A DNA stretch of 64,000 bases from Mycobacterium europaeum (GCF_002102155.1 NZ_LQOU01000065.1:62001-126000); one strand, 5' to 3'. Numbered from the stretch's first letter, positions 7,525 to 15,418 are shown. Translations and numbers: made by a program. Notes: a model not told the origin generated them from the sequence alone.

Positions 7525-9318
7525 TCATCCCTTCTTGTGCGGCATGAACTCCTGCGCCTTGGTCTTGAGGCCGACCTTGATGAAGCCCACCCGGTCCTCG
7601 TCGCCGGATAGCACCGCGGTGGCCGACGACTTGAACTGTTCCCAGGTGGCGTGCGGCGGGATCGGCGGCATGTCGGGATCGGTGAACACGTCGAGCACGG
7701 TGGGGCGGTCGGCCGACAAGGCGCGGCGCCACGCGCCCCCGAGTTCATTCGGGTCCTTGATGGCCATCGCGTTCAGGCCCAGGCTCGCGGCGAACGCGGC
7801 GAAGTCGACGTCGGGAAGTGCTTGAGACTCATGGAATTTCGGTGCGCCCGCCATGGCCCGCATCTCCCACGTGACCTGGTTGAGGTCGTTGTTGTGCAGG
7901 ATCGCGACGATCAGCCGGGGGTCCTCCCACTCCTGCCAGTAGCGCTTGATCGTGATGAGCTCGGCCATGCCGTTCATCTGCATCGCGCCGTCGCCGACGA
8001 ACGCGATGACGGGCCGGCGCGGCTGGCCGAACTTGGCGCCGATCGCGTATGGCACACCGGGTCCCATCGTGGCCAGCGTGCCAGACAGCGAGCCCCGCAT
8101 GTTGCCGCGGAAACGCAGGTTGCGGGCATACCAGTTGGCCGCCGACCCGGAGTCGGCCGTCACGATGGCGTCGTCGGGCAGCATCGGGGACAGCTCGGAG
8201 TACAGCCGCATCGGGTTGATCGGGTCGGTGCTGACGTTCGCTTCCTTGTCCATCGTCTCCCACCAGCGCGCCACGTTCTTCTCGATGGTCTCCCGCCACG
8301 ACCGGTCCTCCTTGCGGCGCAGGTGCGGAATCAGCGCCCGCAGCGCGGTTTTCGCGTCGGCCACCAGGTTGACCTCGTAGGGGTAGCGCATCCCGATGAG
8401 CCGGCCGTCGACATCGATCTGCACCGCGCGGGCCTGCCCGAAATCGGGCAGGAACTGCGTGTAGGGGAAGCTGGACCCGACCGTGAGCAGCGTGTCGCAG
8501 TCCCGCATCAGCTCGTAGCTCGGCCGCGTCCCCAACAGGCCGATAGAGCCGGTGACCCAGGGCAATTCGTCGGAGAGCACGTCCTTGCCCAGCAGCGCCT
8601 TGGCCGAGCCGGCGCCCAACAGGTCGGCCACCTGGCTCAGCTCCTCGTGCGCCCCGCGGGCGCCCGTGCCCACCAGCATGGCGACCTTCTTGCCCGCGTT
8701 GAGCACCTCGGCCGCGCGCGCGATGGCCGCGTCGTCGGGGGAGATCTCCGGGTACTCGATGCCCAGGCTGGAGGGCACCATCTTGAACGCGTGCCCGGGC
8801 GGCGAGTACGGCAACTCCTGCACGTCGCTGGGGATGATCAAGGCCGTCGGCGCCCGCTGGGTCATCGCGATCCGGATCGCGCGGTCGAGCACGTTGGGCA
8901 GTTGTTCGGGGACGGTGACCATCTGGACGTAGTCGCTGGCGACGTCCTTGAACAGGGCCAGCAGGTCGATCTCCTGCTGGTAGTTGCCGCCCATCGCGGT
9001 GCGGTTGGTCTGCCCGACGATGGCCACCACCGGGACGTGGTCGAGTTTGGCGTCGTAGAGGCCGTTGAGCAGGTGGACGGCCCCGGGCCCCGACGTGGCC
9101 GCGCAGACCCCGACCCGGCCGGTGAACTTCGCGTAGCCGACCGCCTCGAATGCGCTCATCTCCTCATGGCGCGACTGGATGAATTTCGGCTTGTTGTCCG
9201 CACGGCCCCACGCGGCGAGTAGCCCGTTGATGCCGTCGCCGGGGTAGCCGAACACGTGCTCGACGCCCCACGCCCGCAATCGATCCAGCAGATAGTCGGA
9301 GACCTCTTGCTTGGCCAT
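7525..9318 (-). CDS. Thiamine-diphosphate-dependent enzyme, pyruvate oxidase / acetolactate synthase-like
   Basis: A 597-residue, three-domain ThDP enzyme. The N-terminal PYR domain has the catalytic Glu in SRHEEMSAFEAVGYAKFTG. The central domain has the nucleotide-like fold (MLVGTGARGAHEE). The C-terminal PP domain has the Mg-ThDP motif GDGAMQMNGMAEL through NNDLNQVTWEM. Length and motifs fit PoxB-like pyruvate oxidases/dehydrogenases or catabolic acetolactate synthase-like proteins. No regulatory subunit gene is next to it, which argues against branched-chain biosynthesis. Cytoplasmic or membrane-associated; electron acceptor unknown. The start MAKQEVSDYLLDRL follows GAGGAGGGA. Confidence 0.85.
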   Translation of the reverse strand: MAKQEVSDYLLDRLRAWGVEHVFGYPGDGINGLLAAWGRADNKPKFIQSRHEEMSAFEAVGYAKFTGRVGVCAATSGPGAVHLLNGLYDAKLDHVPVVAIVGQTNRTAMGGNYQQEIDLLALFKDVASDYVQMVTVPEQLPNVLDRAIRIAMTQRAPTALIIPSDVQELPYSPPGHAFKMVPSSLGIEYPEISPDDAAIARAAEVLNAGKKVAMLVGTGARGAHEELSQVADLLGAGSAKALLGKDVLSDELPWVTGSIGLLGTRPSYELMRDCDTLLTVGSSFPYTQFLPDFGQARAVQIDVDGRLIGMRYPYEVNLVADAKTALRALIPHLRRKEDRSWRETIEKNVARWWETMDKEANVSTDPINPMRLYSELSPMLPDDAIVTADSGSAANWYARNLRFRGNMRGSLSGTLATMGPGVPYAIGAKFGQPRRPVIAFVGDGAMQMNGMAELITIKRYWQEWEDPRLIVAILHNNDLNQVTWEMRAMAGAPKFHESQALPDVDFAAFAASLGLNAMAIKDPNELGGAWRRALSADRPTVLDVFTDPDMPPIPPHATWEQFKSSATAVLSGDEDRVGFIKVGLKTKAQEFMPHKKG

Positions 9319-9629
9319 TGATGTCCCTCCTCGACAGACGGTTCGATGATGTCGCTGCGTACGCCGGCCGACGCGGGAGCCACGGCGACGCGCGTGGTTT
9401 GCTGCGAGGGCCGCGGCCGTCTGTTTCGACCGCAGTCTGGCGCGAATGGGCGGCTAGCGCGCATCCCACACGTCGGGGCATACCCCGGATCGCCGCCGTT
9501 ATTCGTCGGTTTTACATCCAAGCCAACGGCGCTTCGGGTGCCGGTCGAGGGTGCGGGCCGTGGACGCGAGGAGGTAGGGGTGAGAGGCGGTTTGCCGGAG
9601 CGGTTTCGCCGGGACCTACCCGGCTTGGG
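9319..9629. other. Intergenic stretch without a supported gene
   Basis: These 311 bases lie between the TPP-enzyme start and the topoisomerase stop, both on the minus strand, so they should hold the TPP-enzyme promoter. On the minus strand a GGGTAT hexamer (around 9482-9487) resembles a SigF -10 element, but I see no matching GTTT at the right distance. Short open frames here show no protein-like composition. Confidence 0.5.
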
Positions 9630-10688
9630 TCACGCGGTCCTGGCCAGCTCGGATGACCCGGACGCGCTGTGGCCCTTGGCCACCCGCCGGATCAGCATGC
9701 GGGTGGCCTTGTCCAGGATCTCCTGGGCCGCGTCGGGGTCACGGGCCCGTTCGGCGCGCCGCGTGGCCGCGGCGACGGTCAGCCCCTGCTCGTAGCCGGT
9801 CACCACGCGCGGGTCGACGTAGGAGCCGCGGGCCACCGCCGGGGTGTTGCCCAGCTCCTCGGCGACCTCCTTCATGACGGCGGATTCCACGCGTTTGGCC
9901 ACCCGCCGGGAAACGGCCGGGTCGGCGTCGGCGAACGCGGTGGCCGCCAACACCGTGCCGTGCCAGGTCCGCAGGTCCTTGACCGTGTACTCGTCGCCGA
10001 CGAGCTCCTTGAATCGGGCGTTGAGGTCGTCGGACCGCACCTCGACCCAGCCGGACGCGGTGCGGCACACCAGCAGTCGTTCGCTGCGCTCGGGCCGGCG
10101 CGTCAGCGCGCGCACCGCGCGGACCACTTCGGGGTCCTCGATCTCCACGGTGCGGCGCACGCCGCTCTTGGCGGGGAAGTCGAACTCGACCGCGCCGCGC
10201 CGGACCACCACGTGCTCGCACAGCAGGGTCGCCAGGCCGTACGACTCGTGCTCCTCGGCGTACTGCTCCCCGCCGGCGCGGAAGTAGCCGCGGTCCAGCA
10301 GGCGCAGGGCCAGCGCCAACACCCGCTTGCGGGTTAACCCGTTGCGCGCCAGGTCTTTCGCGATGGCGGCACGCCACTGGGGCAACCGGGTGGACAGCTC
10401 CAGGACGCGGTCGAACTTCTCCTCGGCGCGTTCCTGTTGCCACGCGGTGTGGTAGAGGTACTGGCGGCGGCCGGCGGCATCCACGCCGACGGCCTGGATG
10501 TGGCCGTTGGGATGCGGTGAGATCCACACCTTTTTCCAGGCCGGCGGAATCACCAGATCCTTGATGCGCTGCAGGGTTTGCGGGTCGGACAGCAGGTCGC
10601 CGCCGGGCCCGTAATACGCGAACCCTTTCCCGCGACGCTTGCGCGTGATGCCCGGCTTGCTGAGAACGCTGCGACGCAGCCGCATCAT
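9630..10688 (-). CDS. DNA topoisomerase IB
   Basis: A 352-residue type IB topoisomerase of the bacterial, poxvirus-like class. The N-terminal part carries YYGPGGDLLSD and IPPAWKKVWISPHPNGHIQAVG. The catalytic domain has Arg/Lys elements around YGLATLLCEHVV, VRSDDLNARFKEL and KDLRTWHGT, and the nucleophilic Tyr in GSYVDPRV (about residue 292). It relaxes supercoils through a 3'-phosphotyrosyl intermediate. Two tandem ATGs follow GGAGGG; the second may be the true start. The last 40 residues are a Ser/Ala-rich tail. A SigF-like promoter lies 32 bases upstream. Confidence 0.9.
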   Translation of the reverse strand: MMRLRRSVLSKPGITRKRRGKGFAYYGPGGDLLSDPQTLQRIKDLVIPPAWKKVWISPHPNGHIQAVGVDAAGRRQYLYHTAWQQERAEEKFDRVLELSTRLPQWRAAIAKDLARNGLTRKRVLALALRLLDRGYFRAGGEQYAEEHESYGLATLLCEHVVVRRGAVEFDFPAKSGVRRTVEIEDPEVVRAVRALTRRPERSERLLVCRTASGWVEVRSDDLNARFKELVGDEYTVKDLRTWHGTVLAATAFADADPAVSRRVAKRVESAVMKEVAEELGNTPAVARGSYVDPRVVTGYEQGLTVAAATRRAERARDPDAAQEILDKATRMLIRRVAKGHSASGSSELARTA

Positions 10689-10719
10689 TTCCCTCCAGTG
10701 ACGTTCGCTGACCGGACAA

Positions 10720-10745
10720 TTACCCGTCGCGATGGCCGTTCACAC
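10720..10745 (-). promoter_or_regulatory. SigF-like promoter of topoisomerase IB
   Basis: Read on the minus strand: GTGT (10745-10742), 16-base spacer, GGGTAA (10725-10720). One mismatch from GTTT in the -35 box; the -10 box fits. It lies just upstream of the GGAGGG ribosome site of topoisomerase IB. Consensus match only. Confidence 0.45.
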
Positions 10746-10755
10746 GTTGCAAGGA

Positions 10756-10787
10756 AACGACCCGCCACAGCGTCGTGGCGGGTCGTT
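10756..10787 (-). terminator. Stem-loop terminator of the haemophore-like gene
   Basis: AACGACCCGCCAC (10756-10768) pairs perfectly with 10775-10787 around a 6-base loop. It starts 18 bases after the stop of the haemophore-like gene on the minus strand, and TTCCTT follows the stem in that direction. Good candidate intrinsic terminator separating it from topoisomerase IB. Confidence 0.65.
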
Positions 10788-10804
10788 CGGCCTATCGCGC
10801 GCTA

Positions 10805-11200
10805 TCAGCCGGCCATGAACTCCTGATAGGCCGACTCCAGGGTCGGCGGCAGGGCCTGGACGTTGCACTGCCGTTCGGTGTCGCCGATCGGCGCCAGGAT
10901 GCCGCGCAGGTCGTAGTACTCCTGCGGATGCGCCGTGAAGTAGCTCCGCAGGTTGGCCGCGGCCTCCGGGCGCGGCTGGCCGTAGGCGGCCGTGACCACC
11001 TGGTTGGCGCCCGGGTGTGCCGACAGGTACTGCTCGGCCGAGCCCTGCACGGACGAGACGGTGGCGTGCACCCCGCCCGGGCTGCAGTCGGGTGCGGCGG
11101 CCGCGGAGGGCGCGACAACGCCCATGGTGATTCCCCCGAGCAAGCAACCGGCACTGATGCCGGCCAGTCGCCGGCGCGCGACAATACTGCTGATTTTCAT
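10805..11200 (-). CDS. Secreted haemophore-related protein
   Basis: A 131-residue exported protein with a signal peptide (about residues 1-36, ending SAAAA-P). The small mature domain holds two cysteines (CSPGG and RQCNV), likely a disulfide. The segments YLSAHPGANQVVTAAYGQPRPEA, YFTAHPQEYYDLRGILAPI and a C-terminal PPTLESAYQEFMAG match the mycobacterial haemophore family to which Rv0203 belongs. Members bind haem or are annotated as haemophore-related; haem binding here is inferred from family only. The upstream region is unusually rich in repeats and palindromes, suggesting tight control. Confidence 0.75.
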   Translation of the reverse strand: MKISSIVARRRLAGISAGCLLGGITMGVVAPSAAAAPDCSPGGVHATVSSVQGSAEQYLSAHPGANQVVTAAYGQPRPEAAANLRSYFTAHPQEYYDLRGILAPIGDTERQCNVQALPPTLESAYQEFMAG

Positions 11201-11337
11201 GGTTCAGTGTGTCCTTACAGAAATTGCAATCGATTCTCGACAGAGGCTCCCGATCCTCGAAAACCAAAGTAGCGGAAGTCGAAATGGGTCGAGTTCGCTC
11301 GCGCCGAGCGGGGGAGCGGAAATCCATCAATGCGGCC

Positions 11338-11357
11338 AGTGAACGTATGCGTTCACT
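11338..11357. promoter_or_regulatory. 20-bp palindrome, TetR-type operator candidate
   Basis: AGTGAACG (11338-11345), TATG, CGTTCACT (11350-11357): perfect 8-bp inverted arms. The shape and the GTGAACG half-site resemble TetR-family operators. It lies about 140 bases upstream of the haemophore-like gene. The cognate regulator is not identifiable from the window. Confidence 0.55.
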
Positions 11358-11393
11358 AAGCGAATCATCAATTCCTGACGGCAACGTTGAGAA

Positions 11394-11424
11394 TTCTTAA
11401 GGACCCCAGGGTGGTTCTTAAGGA
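11394..11424. repeat. Direct repeat TTCTTAAGGA x2, 21-bp pitch
   Basis: TTCTTAAGGA occurs at 11394-11403 and again at 11415-11424, two helical turns apart. The second copy lies inside GGTTC-TTAAG-GAACC, a perfect inverted repeat. The spacing suggests two protein protomers on the same DNA face. Unassigned regulatory element upstream of the haemophore-like gene. Confidence 0.5.
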
Positions 11425-11425
11425 A

Positions 11426-11454
11426 CCGTGATCGACATCGTGACGGAATCGTGA
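11426..11454 (-). promoter_or_regulatory. PhoP-box-like direct repeat
   Basis: On the minus strand TCACGAT occurs twice with a 4-base spacer (11454-11448 and 11443-11437), followed by a third, degenerate ATCACGG copy. The 7-4-7 layout matches the M. tuberculosis PhoP site arrangement (TCACAGC-N4-TCACAGC), although the base match is partial. Located about 240 bases upstream of the haemophore-like gene. Confidence 0.4.
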
Positions 11455-11479
11455 CCTGAAATCGGCGCCTTTGCAGCCT

Positions 11480-11887
11480 TCACGGGGTGCGCACGGCGCC
11501 CTGGATCCGTCGAAGCGCGTCGGTGACCGAATCCGCCAGGGGCAAGCCGAGGCCGGTGACCAACCGGGTGAGCCGGCGCAGTGCGACGCCGCTGACCACC
11601 CCGTAGGGCACGCCGGCGAGCTGACATTCGTCGCCGACCAGCAGCAGCACGTTCAGGGCCGCGCTGCCCAGGTAATCCACCCGGCCGAGGTCGAGGACCA
11701 GCGGGGCCCGCAGCCGCAGGAAACGGCGGATCGCCGCGGCGACCAGATCGGCGTTGGACGCGTCGATCTCGCCGGTGATGCGCAGCACGGTGGCGAGGCG
11801 GTGCGCCTGCACGCGCAGTCGCGCGCCGGCGCAATCGATTTCATAGCAGTGGAGTCGTTCTTCGACTCGATACGGTTGAGCAGTCAT
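11480..11887 (-). CDS. STAS-domain protein (anti-anti-sigma factor-like), copy 1
   Basis: A 135-residue protein from the ATG at 11887. The longer open frame upstream is Arg/Pro-rich and unlike the domain. The STAS core runs from LATVLRITGEIDASNADLV through PLVLDLGRVDYLGSAALNVLLLV to the C-terminal helix. In the phospho-site region SpoIIAA/RsbV proteins have DSSGL; here it reads GSAAL, keeping one Ser. It is clearly paralogous to the STAS gene at 24969 (ASNA-L...AIRRF-RL-APLVLDL, SGxALRRLTR-V). It probably binds an RsbW-type anti-sigma kinase and thereby releases a sigma factor such as SigF. The ribosome site is weak. Confidence 0.78.
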   Translation of the reverse strand: MTAQPYRVEERLHCYEIDCAGARLRVQAHRLATVLRITGEIDASNADLVAAAIRRFLRLRAPLVLDLGRVDYLGSAALNVLLLVGDECQLAGVPYGVVSGVALRRLTRLVTGLGLPLADSVTDALRRIQGAVRTP

Positions 11888-12126
11888 GTCGTCGCCCGTC
11901 GGATGTCGTGATGGTGGCGAGCGACCCGGTGTCCGCGCGGCCGCTCGAATGAGGGCAGCTGTGGATTCAACCTGAGATGACCATAGCGTCAATGCGGCCG
12001 CCGGGATACGGGAATGACTTCGCCCCGCGGTGTACTGCTCCGAAAAGCCCCGTCAACCAGCGGGTTCGGGCCGGCCGCGCCGAGGCGGGCCGAGAATTCT
12101 TCGTTTCCTGGCTTCGGGAGACCCGC

Positions 12127-13053
12127 TCACATCCGGGACAAGTCCGGTCGGTGCGACAGTGCGTGGGCACCGTCGCCGTCCTGCGCGTGGCCGTCGGCAC
12201 CGGCCGGGGGCAGCGACCGCAGCCAGGTCTCGACGTCGGGCCCGACCACCACCGCCCGTTCGGTGGCCAGCAGCGCCCCCGCGGCGAGCGCGGGAACGGC
12301 GGGCTTCACCGGCCGCACGGTACGGCTATCGCCTTGACGGGCAAGCACTTTCGAGGTCAGCTCGGGCAGGCGGATGGTCTCCGGGCCGGTGATGGTGCGC
12401 GGCGTCGGCGTCTGGCCCAGGGCCGTCTCGACGAGCACGTCGGCGACGGTGTCGGCGGCGATGGGCTGAATCAGCCAGTCCTCGACGATCACCTGGTCGC
12501 CGTCACCGTGCACCGGCCCCGGCGGGCCGGTGGCGGATTCGTACCATGGGGTCGACTTCACCACCGTGGTCGGGACGGGGCCGTCGAGCAGGATCTCCTT
12601 CGCCGCCCGTTTGGCCTCGAAATAGGGTGCGCCGCCGAAAGCCGGGTCGTCGATGCCGGCCATGGTCGAGACGACCAGTCGCTGGACGTCGCGGGCTGCG
12701 CACACACCCATGATGTTGCGCGCGGCGGTGACCAGAGCCTCGACGACGGTGGGCTGCCCATCGCGCGGCGCGGGGTTGGAGACGTCGATCGCGACGTCGA
12801 CTCCCTTGAACGCCCGGTACAGGCCCTCCCCGCTGAGCAGGTCGATGCCATGCGCGCGGGAGATCTCGACGACGGCGACCTCCCGGGCCCTGAGCCTGGC
12901 GACGACGCGGGACCCGGCGGTGCCGGTCGCCCCGATCACGGCGATGGTGGTCAGAAGCCTCCCCCTCTTTCGTTGGTCGCTCAGCTTTACCCACTCGATT
13001 GCGGTTGAAACGGCCCGATTGGGCCGCGGCCCCAACCCCGTGATCGCCCGCAC
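12127..13053 (-). CDS. NAD(P)-binding NmrA/SDR-like protein
   Basis: The domain starts at TTIAVIGATGTAGSRVVARLRA, an atypical-SDR glycine motif (GATGTAG). It continues with VDVAIDVSNPAPRDG, MAGIDDPAFGGAPYFEAKRAAKEILL and VVKSTPWYES, typical of NmrA/NAD-dependent epimerase-like proteins. It likely acts as a cytoplasmic oxidoreductase or redox-sensing binder; substrate unknown. The start is unresolved. The only in-frame GTG/ATG/TTG is the GTG at 13053, about 30 residues before the domain. A strong AGGGGGAGG lies directly before an in-frame CTG near 12956, which could be the real initiation codon, giving about 276 residues. Confidence 0.75.
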   Translation of the reverse strand: MRAITGLGPRPNRAVSTAIEWVKLSDQRKRGRLLTTIAVIGATGTAGSRVVARLRAREVAVVEISRAHGIDLLSGEGLYRAFKGVDVAIDVSNPAPRDGQPTVVEALVTAARNIMGVCAARDVQRLVVSTMAGIDDPAFGGAPYFEAKRAAKEILLDGPVPTTVVKSTPWYESATGPPGPVHGDGDQVIVEDWLIQPIAADTVADVLVETALGQTPTPRTITGPETIRLPELTSKVLARQGDSRTVRPVKPAVPALAAGALLATERAVVVGPDVETWLRSLPPAGADGHAQDGDGAHALSHRPDLSRM

Positions 13054-13065
13054 ACCGGCGGCGGC

Positions 13066-13090
13066 GTTTGGCGGGTCGGCCGGTGGGAAC
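13066..13090 (+). promoter_or_regulatory. SigF-like promoter of csbD-like gene (weak)
   Basis: GTTT (13066-13069), a 15-base spacer, then GGGAAC (13085-13090). The -35 box is exact; the -10 box keeps GGG-A only. It lies 45 bases before the ATG at 13135. CsbD genes are general-stress genes in other Gram-positives, which makes the match more credible. Confidence 0.4.
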
Positions 13091-13134
13091 GCCGTAGGGA
13101 CGAGTTGCTCAGTTAACCAAAGGGAGGTCAGTCC

Positions 13135-13371
13135 ATGGGGGACGACAAGAGCGGGCCGCAGGAAGCCGTCCAGGGCGCCGTCGAGGGCGTCAAGGGCAAG
13201 GTCAAGGAGGTCGGCGGGGCCGTGCTCGGCCGCGATGACATGGTCAAGGAGGGGCAGGCCCAGCAGGACAAGGCCGACGCCCAGCGCGACGCGGGCAAGA
13301 AGGAGGCCGAAGCCGAGTCCGCGCGGGCCGGTGCGGAGGCCGCCGAGCAGCGCGAGAAGGAAAACCAGTAA
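13135..13371 (+). CDS. CsbD-like general stress protein
   Basis: A 78-residue, highly charged protein. The first half, AVQGAVEGVKGKVKEVGGAVLGRDDMVKEGQAQQDKADAQ, is the CsbD domain with its GKxKE and D-x3-EG-Q pattern. The second half is an Ala/Glu/Lys-rich helix. CsbD proteins accumulate under general stress (SigB-controlled in Bacillus); molecular role unknown. GGGAGGTCAGTCC precedes the ATG. A double hairpin follows the stop. Confidence 0.88.
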   Translation: MGDDKSGPQEAVQGAVEGVKGKVKEVGGAVLGRDDMVKEGQAQQDKADAQRDAGKKEAEAESARAGAEAAEQREKENQ

Positions 13372-13383
13372 GTCGCCGGCGAA

Positions 13384-13447
13384 GGGGTCCGGTCCCGCTG
13401 AGGGCCGGGCCCCTCCTGTCCGCCCCGCGGTTCAAACCCCGGGGCGG
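13384..13447 (+). terminator. Tandem GC-rich hairpins after csbD-like gene
   Basis: Two stem-loops in a row. 13384-13392 pairs with 13405-13413 (9 bp including one G-T pair). 13420-13427 pairs with 13440-13447 (8 bp, 12-base loop). They begin 12 bases after the stop and end 60 bases before the next start. Probable terminator or 3'-end stabiliser; no T-run. Confidence 0.5.
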
Positions 13448-13507
13448 GGTTATCCCTGGCTAGAACCGATCGCCGGGGTAGCGTGCGGTGGATTAGCGAG
13501 GTGGAAG

Positions 13508-13804
13508 ATGCGCTTGACCGAACGGGTCTCGAGCCTTCTCGCGTTCCTGCGCGCGGGTTACCCGAGCGGGGCGCCGGCGCTCGGATACGCGCCGCTGCTG
13601 GCGCTGCTGCCGCGCCGGGTGTCCGACGACGAGGTCACCACCATCGCGACGAAATTGGCCGCGCCGAAACCTCCTTCGATCACCAACGTTGACGTCGGCG
13701 TGGCGATCACCCGGGTTACCGACGAGCTGCCCTCCGTCGATGAGATCGAGCGGGTCCGCCACCGGCTGAACGCGCTGGGATGGGTGGGGCGCCCCGGGGC
13801 CTGA
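13508..13804 (+). CDS. DUF3349 family protein
   Basis: A 98-residue protein starting at the ATG at 13508, with GAGGTGG as ribosome site. The pattern FLRAGYPSGAPALGYAPLLALLPRRVSDDEV followed by an acidic helix-turn-helix segment (PSVDEIERVRHRLNALGW) is that of DUF3349, a mycobacterial family of small helical proteins. Function unknown; no partner is obvious. It converges on the phosphatase-like gene with 10 bases between the stops. Confidence 0.85.
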   Translation: MRLTERVSSLLAFLRAGYPSGAPALGYAPLLALLPRRVSDDEVTTIATKLAAPKPPSITNVDVGVAITRVTDELPSVDEIERVRHRLNALGWVGRPGA

Positions 13805-13814
13805 GCGCCGCGAT

Positions 13815-14579
13815 TCACCCGTGTGCGAGGTCGACGACCAGCGGCCGATGGTCGGAGATTCCCATGGGCTCGGCCTCGACGGCGCTGCCGCGCAGGCCGC
13901 GGTCGTCGGTCAAGATGTGATCGAGCTGGCGGTCGGGGGCCTCCGCCGGGAACGTCGCGGCCGAGGCCAACGCCCGCATGCCCGACCAGCGCCGCACCGT
14001 TTCGGGAGTCATGTTCAGGTCGCCGGTCAGCAGCCGCGGCCCCGGGAAGCCGCGCAGGTCGTGCACCAGCCTGCGCAGCTGGCGCCGATTCCAGCCGGGC
14101 ACGAACGACAGGTGCGTGTTGGCCACCGTCAGCCCGCCCATCGGGGTGTGCAGCTGCGCGATGACCGCCGCCCTCGGCTCCTCGTCGACGATCATCACCC
14201 GGTTGGGCCCCGGCAGGTACATGGGAAAACGCATCGGAATGCGGGGCAGCCGCACCACCTGCCAGCTGGCCACCGGGTAGCGCGACAGCAATGCGATTCC
14301 GTAGGCCGCCGTCCCGGGCTGCTCGTGACCCGTGGCGGCCATCCACGTCGCCCCCGGGGTGCCGGAAATCGCTGCCACGAACCGGTGTTCGACGGCCCCC
14401 ATGGCTTCGGCCGCCACCGCCGTGAGGTCGGCGCGGTCGGACCGGGGCTGATCGCAGTCGACCTCTTGCAGGCTCAACACGTCGGGATCGAGGCGGCGCA
14501 CGCAGTCACGCAGCCGCTGCAACTCCACCCCGTCGCCGACGGTGCGGCCGTGCAGGATGTTGAAGGTCGCCACGCGCAT
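13815..14579 (-). CDS. Endonuclease/exonuclease/phosphatase family protein
   Basis: A 254-residue EEP-fold metal-dependent phosphodiesterase. Family motifs appear in order: TFNILHG, LQEVD (metal Glu), NTHLSFVP (His), TGDLNMTP (Asp/Asn), LDHIL and SDHRPLVV (catalytic Asp-His pair). There is no signal peptide, so it is cytoplasmic. Substrate could be nucleic acid, phospholipid or sugar phosphate and cannot be chosen by sequence. Start ATG at 14579 follows AGGAGA. It lies 57 bases downstream of the PIG-L gene on the same strand. Confidence 0.85.
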   Translation of the reverse strand: MRVATFNILHGRTVGDGVELQRLRDCVRRLDPDVLSLQEVDCDQPRSDRADLTAVAAEAMGAVEHRFVAAISGTPGATWMAATGHEQPGTAAYGIALLSRYPVASWQVVRLPRIPMRFPMYLPGPNRVMIVDEEPRAAVIAQLHTPMGGLTVANTHLSFVPGWNRRQLRRLVHDLRGFPGPRLLTGDLNMTPETVRRWSGMRALASAATFPAEAPDRQLDHILTDDRGLRGSAVEAEPMGISDHRPLVVDLAHG

Positions 14580-14636
14580 AGGGTCTCTCCTACCCACTTT
14601 CCCGGGCGGGCAGTCATGACCGCGAAGGATGCGCCC

Positions 14637-15410
14637 TCACCGGAACACGACCTCTCCCACGGCGAGCAGCCGCTGCAGGACGAATGGCGGCAGGACGGTC
14701 GTCCGTCCGGCACGGCTGGGCCCCAACCTGCTCCGATAGCATTGCGCCGCAAGGCGTTTGCGGTTAACGGCCCAGCCGGATGCGGGCACCGAGCGGGCGC
14801 GGTCCCACGGCACCGTCGGATCGGCGGGAGCGGCCCAGTGCCACATCCATATCGGATATTCGAGCAGCGCGACGCCGGTGTGCGCAGACGCCGCGGCCGC
14901 CGCCCGTCCCACGGCCTCATGATCGGGGTGTCCGTCTCCCCGCCAGGTCGCCGCGCACCAGGTGTCGGGGCCGGCGGCCGCCAGGATGCCGGCGAGCGAC
15001 TCGGCGATCGCGTCCTCGTGGTCGGCCAGCTCGCCGCCGGGCAGGCCCAGCGAAACGGGTGGACTGACTCCCAAAACGTGGCTGGCCCTGCGCAATTCGT
15101 ATCGACGCGTGGTCGCCAGACGAATCCGGCCGGACCGCGTGGCGCCGGGTTGGGCCGTGCCTCCGTCGCTGACCGAGACCACCCGGACGTCGACATGCGA
15201 GGCGACCAGTTGGGCGATCGTCGCGCCCAGGCCGAGGGTTTCGTCGTCGGGGTGGGGGGTGACGACGATCAGGCGCGGGCACTCGCTCAGGTCGAGCGGC
15301 GGCACGGGGCTGCGCTCGAAAGCGGCCAGCCACAAGGGCGCCGGGGTCCCGCCGTGGGTGAGGGGCTTGGCGGCAAACCGGTCGCGGTTGCTGGTCGATG
15401 CGGCTCGCAT
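14637..15410 (-). CDS. PIG-L family (LmbE-like) deacetylase
   Basis: A 257-residue zinc-dependent N-acetyl-sugar deacetylase. The metal and active-site motif PHPDDETLGLG sits about residue 37, and the partner motif GDGHPDHEAVG about 145. Relatives include MshB, Mca and GlcNAc-PI deacetylases. The C-terminal half (WMWHWAAPADPTVPW, FVLQRLLAVGEVVFR) is of the type found next to acyl-CoA dehydrogenase-like and glycosyltransferase genes in actinobacteria. The start codon follows the stop of the acyl-CoA dehydrogenase gene by 8 bases, so the two are coupled. Substrate unknown. Confidence 0.85.
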   Translation of the reverse strand: MRAASTSNRDRFAAKPLTHGGTPAPLWLAAFERSPVPPLDLSECPRLIVVTPHPDDETLGLGATIAQLVASHVDVRVVSVSDGGTAQPGATRSGRIRLATTRRYELRRASHVLGVSPPVSLGLPGGELADHEDAIAESLAGILAAAGPDTWCAATWRGDGHPDHEAVGRAAAAASAHTGVALLEYPIWMWHWAAPADPTVPWDRARSVPASGWAVNRKRLAAQCYRSRLGPSRAGRTTVLPPFVLQRLLAVGEVVFR

Positions 15411-15418
15411 GGCGCGCC

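Noticed and set aside
9346..9795. 149-codon plus-strand frame in the TPP-enzyme/topoisomerase gap
   Set aside because: Runs antisense into topoisomerase IB and lacks any recognisable motif.
13420..13447. tRNA T-arm-like GGTTCAAACCC
   Set aside because: No acceptor stem, D-arm or anticodon arm around it; it is the loop of a hairpin after csbD.
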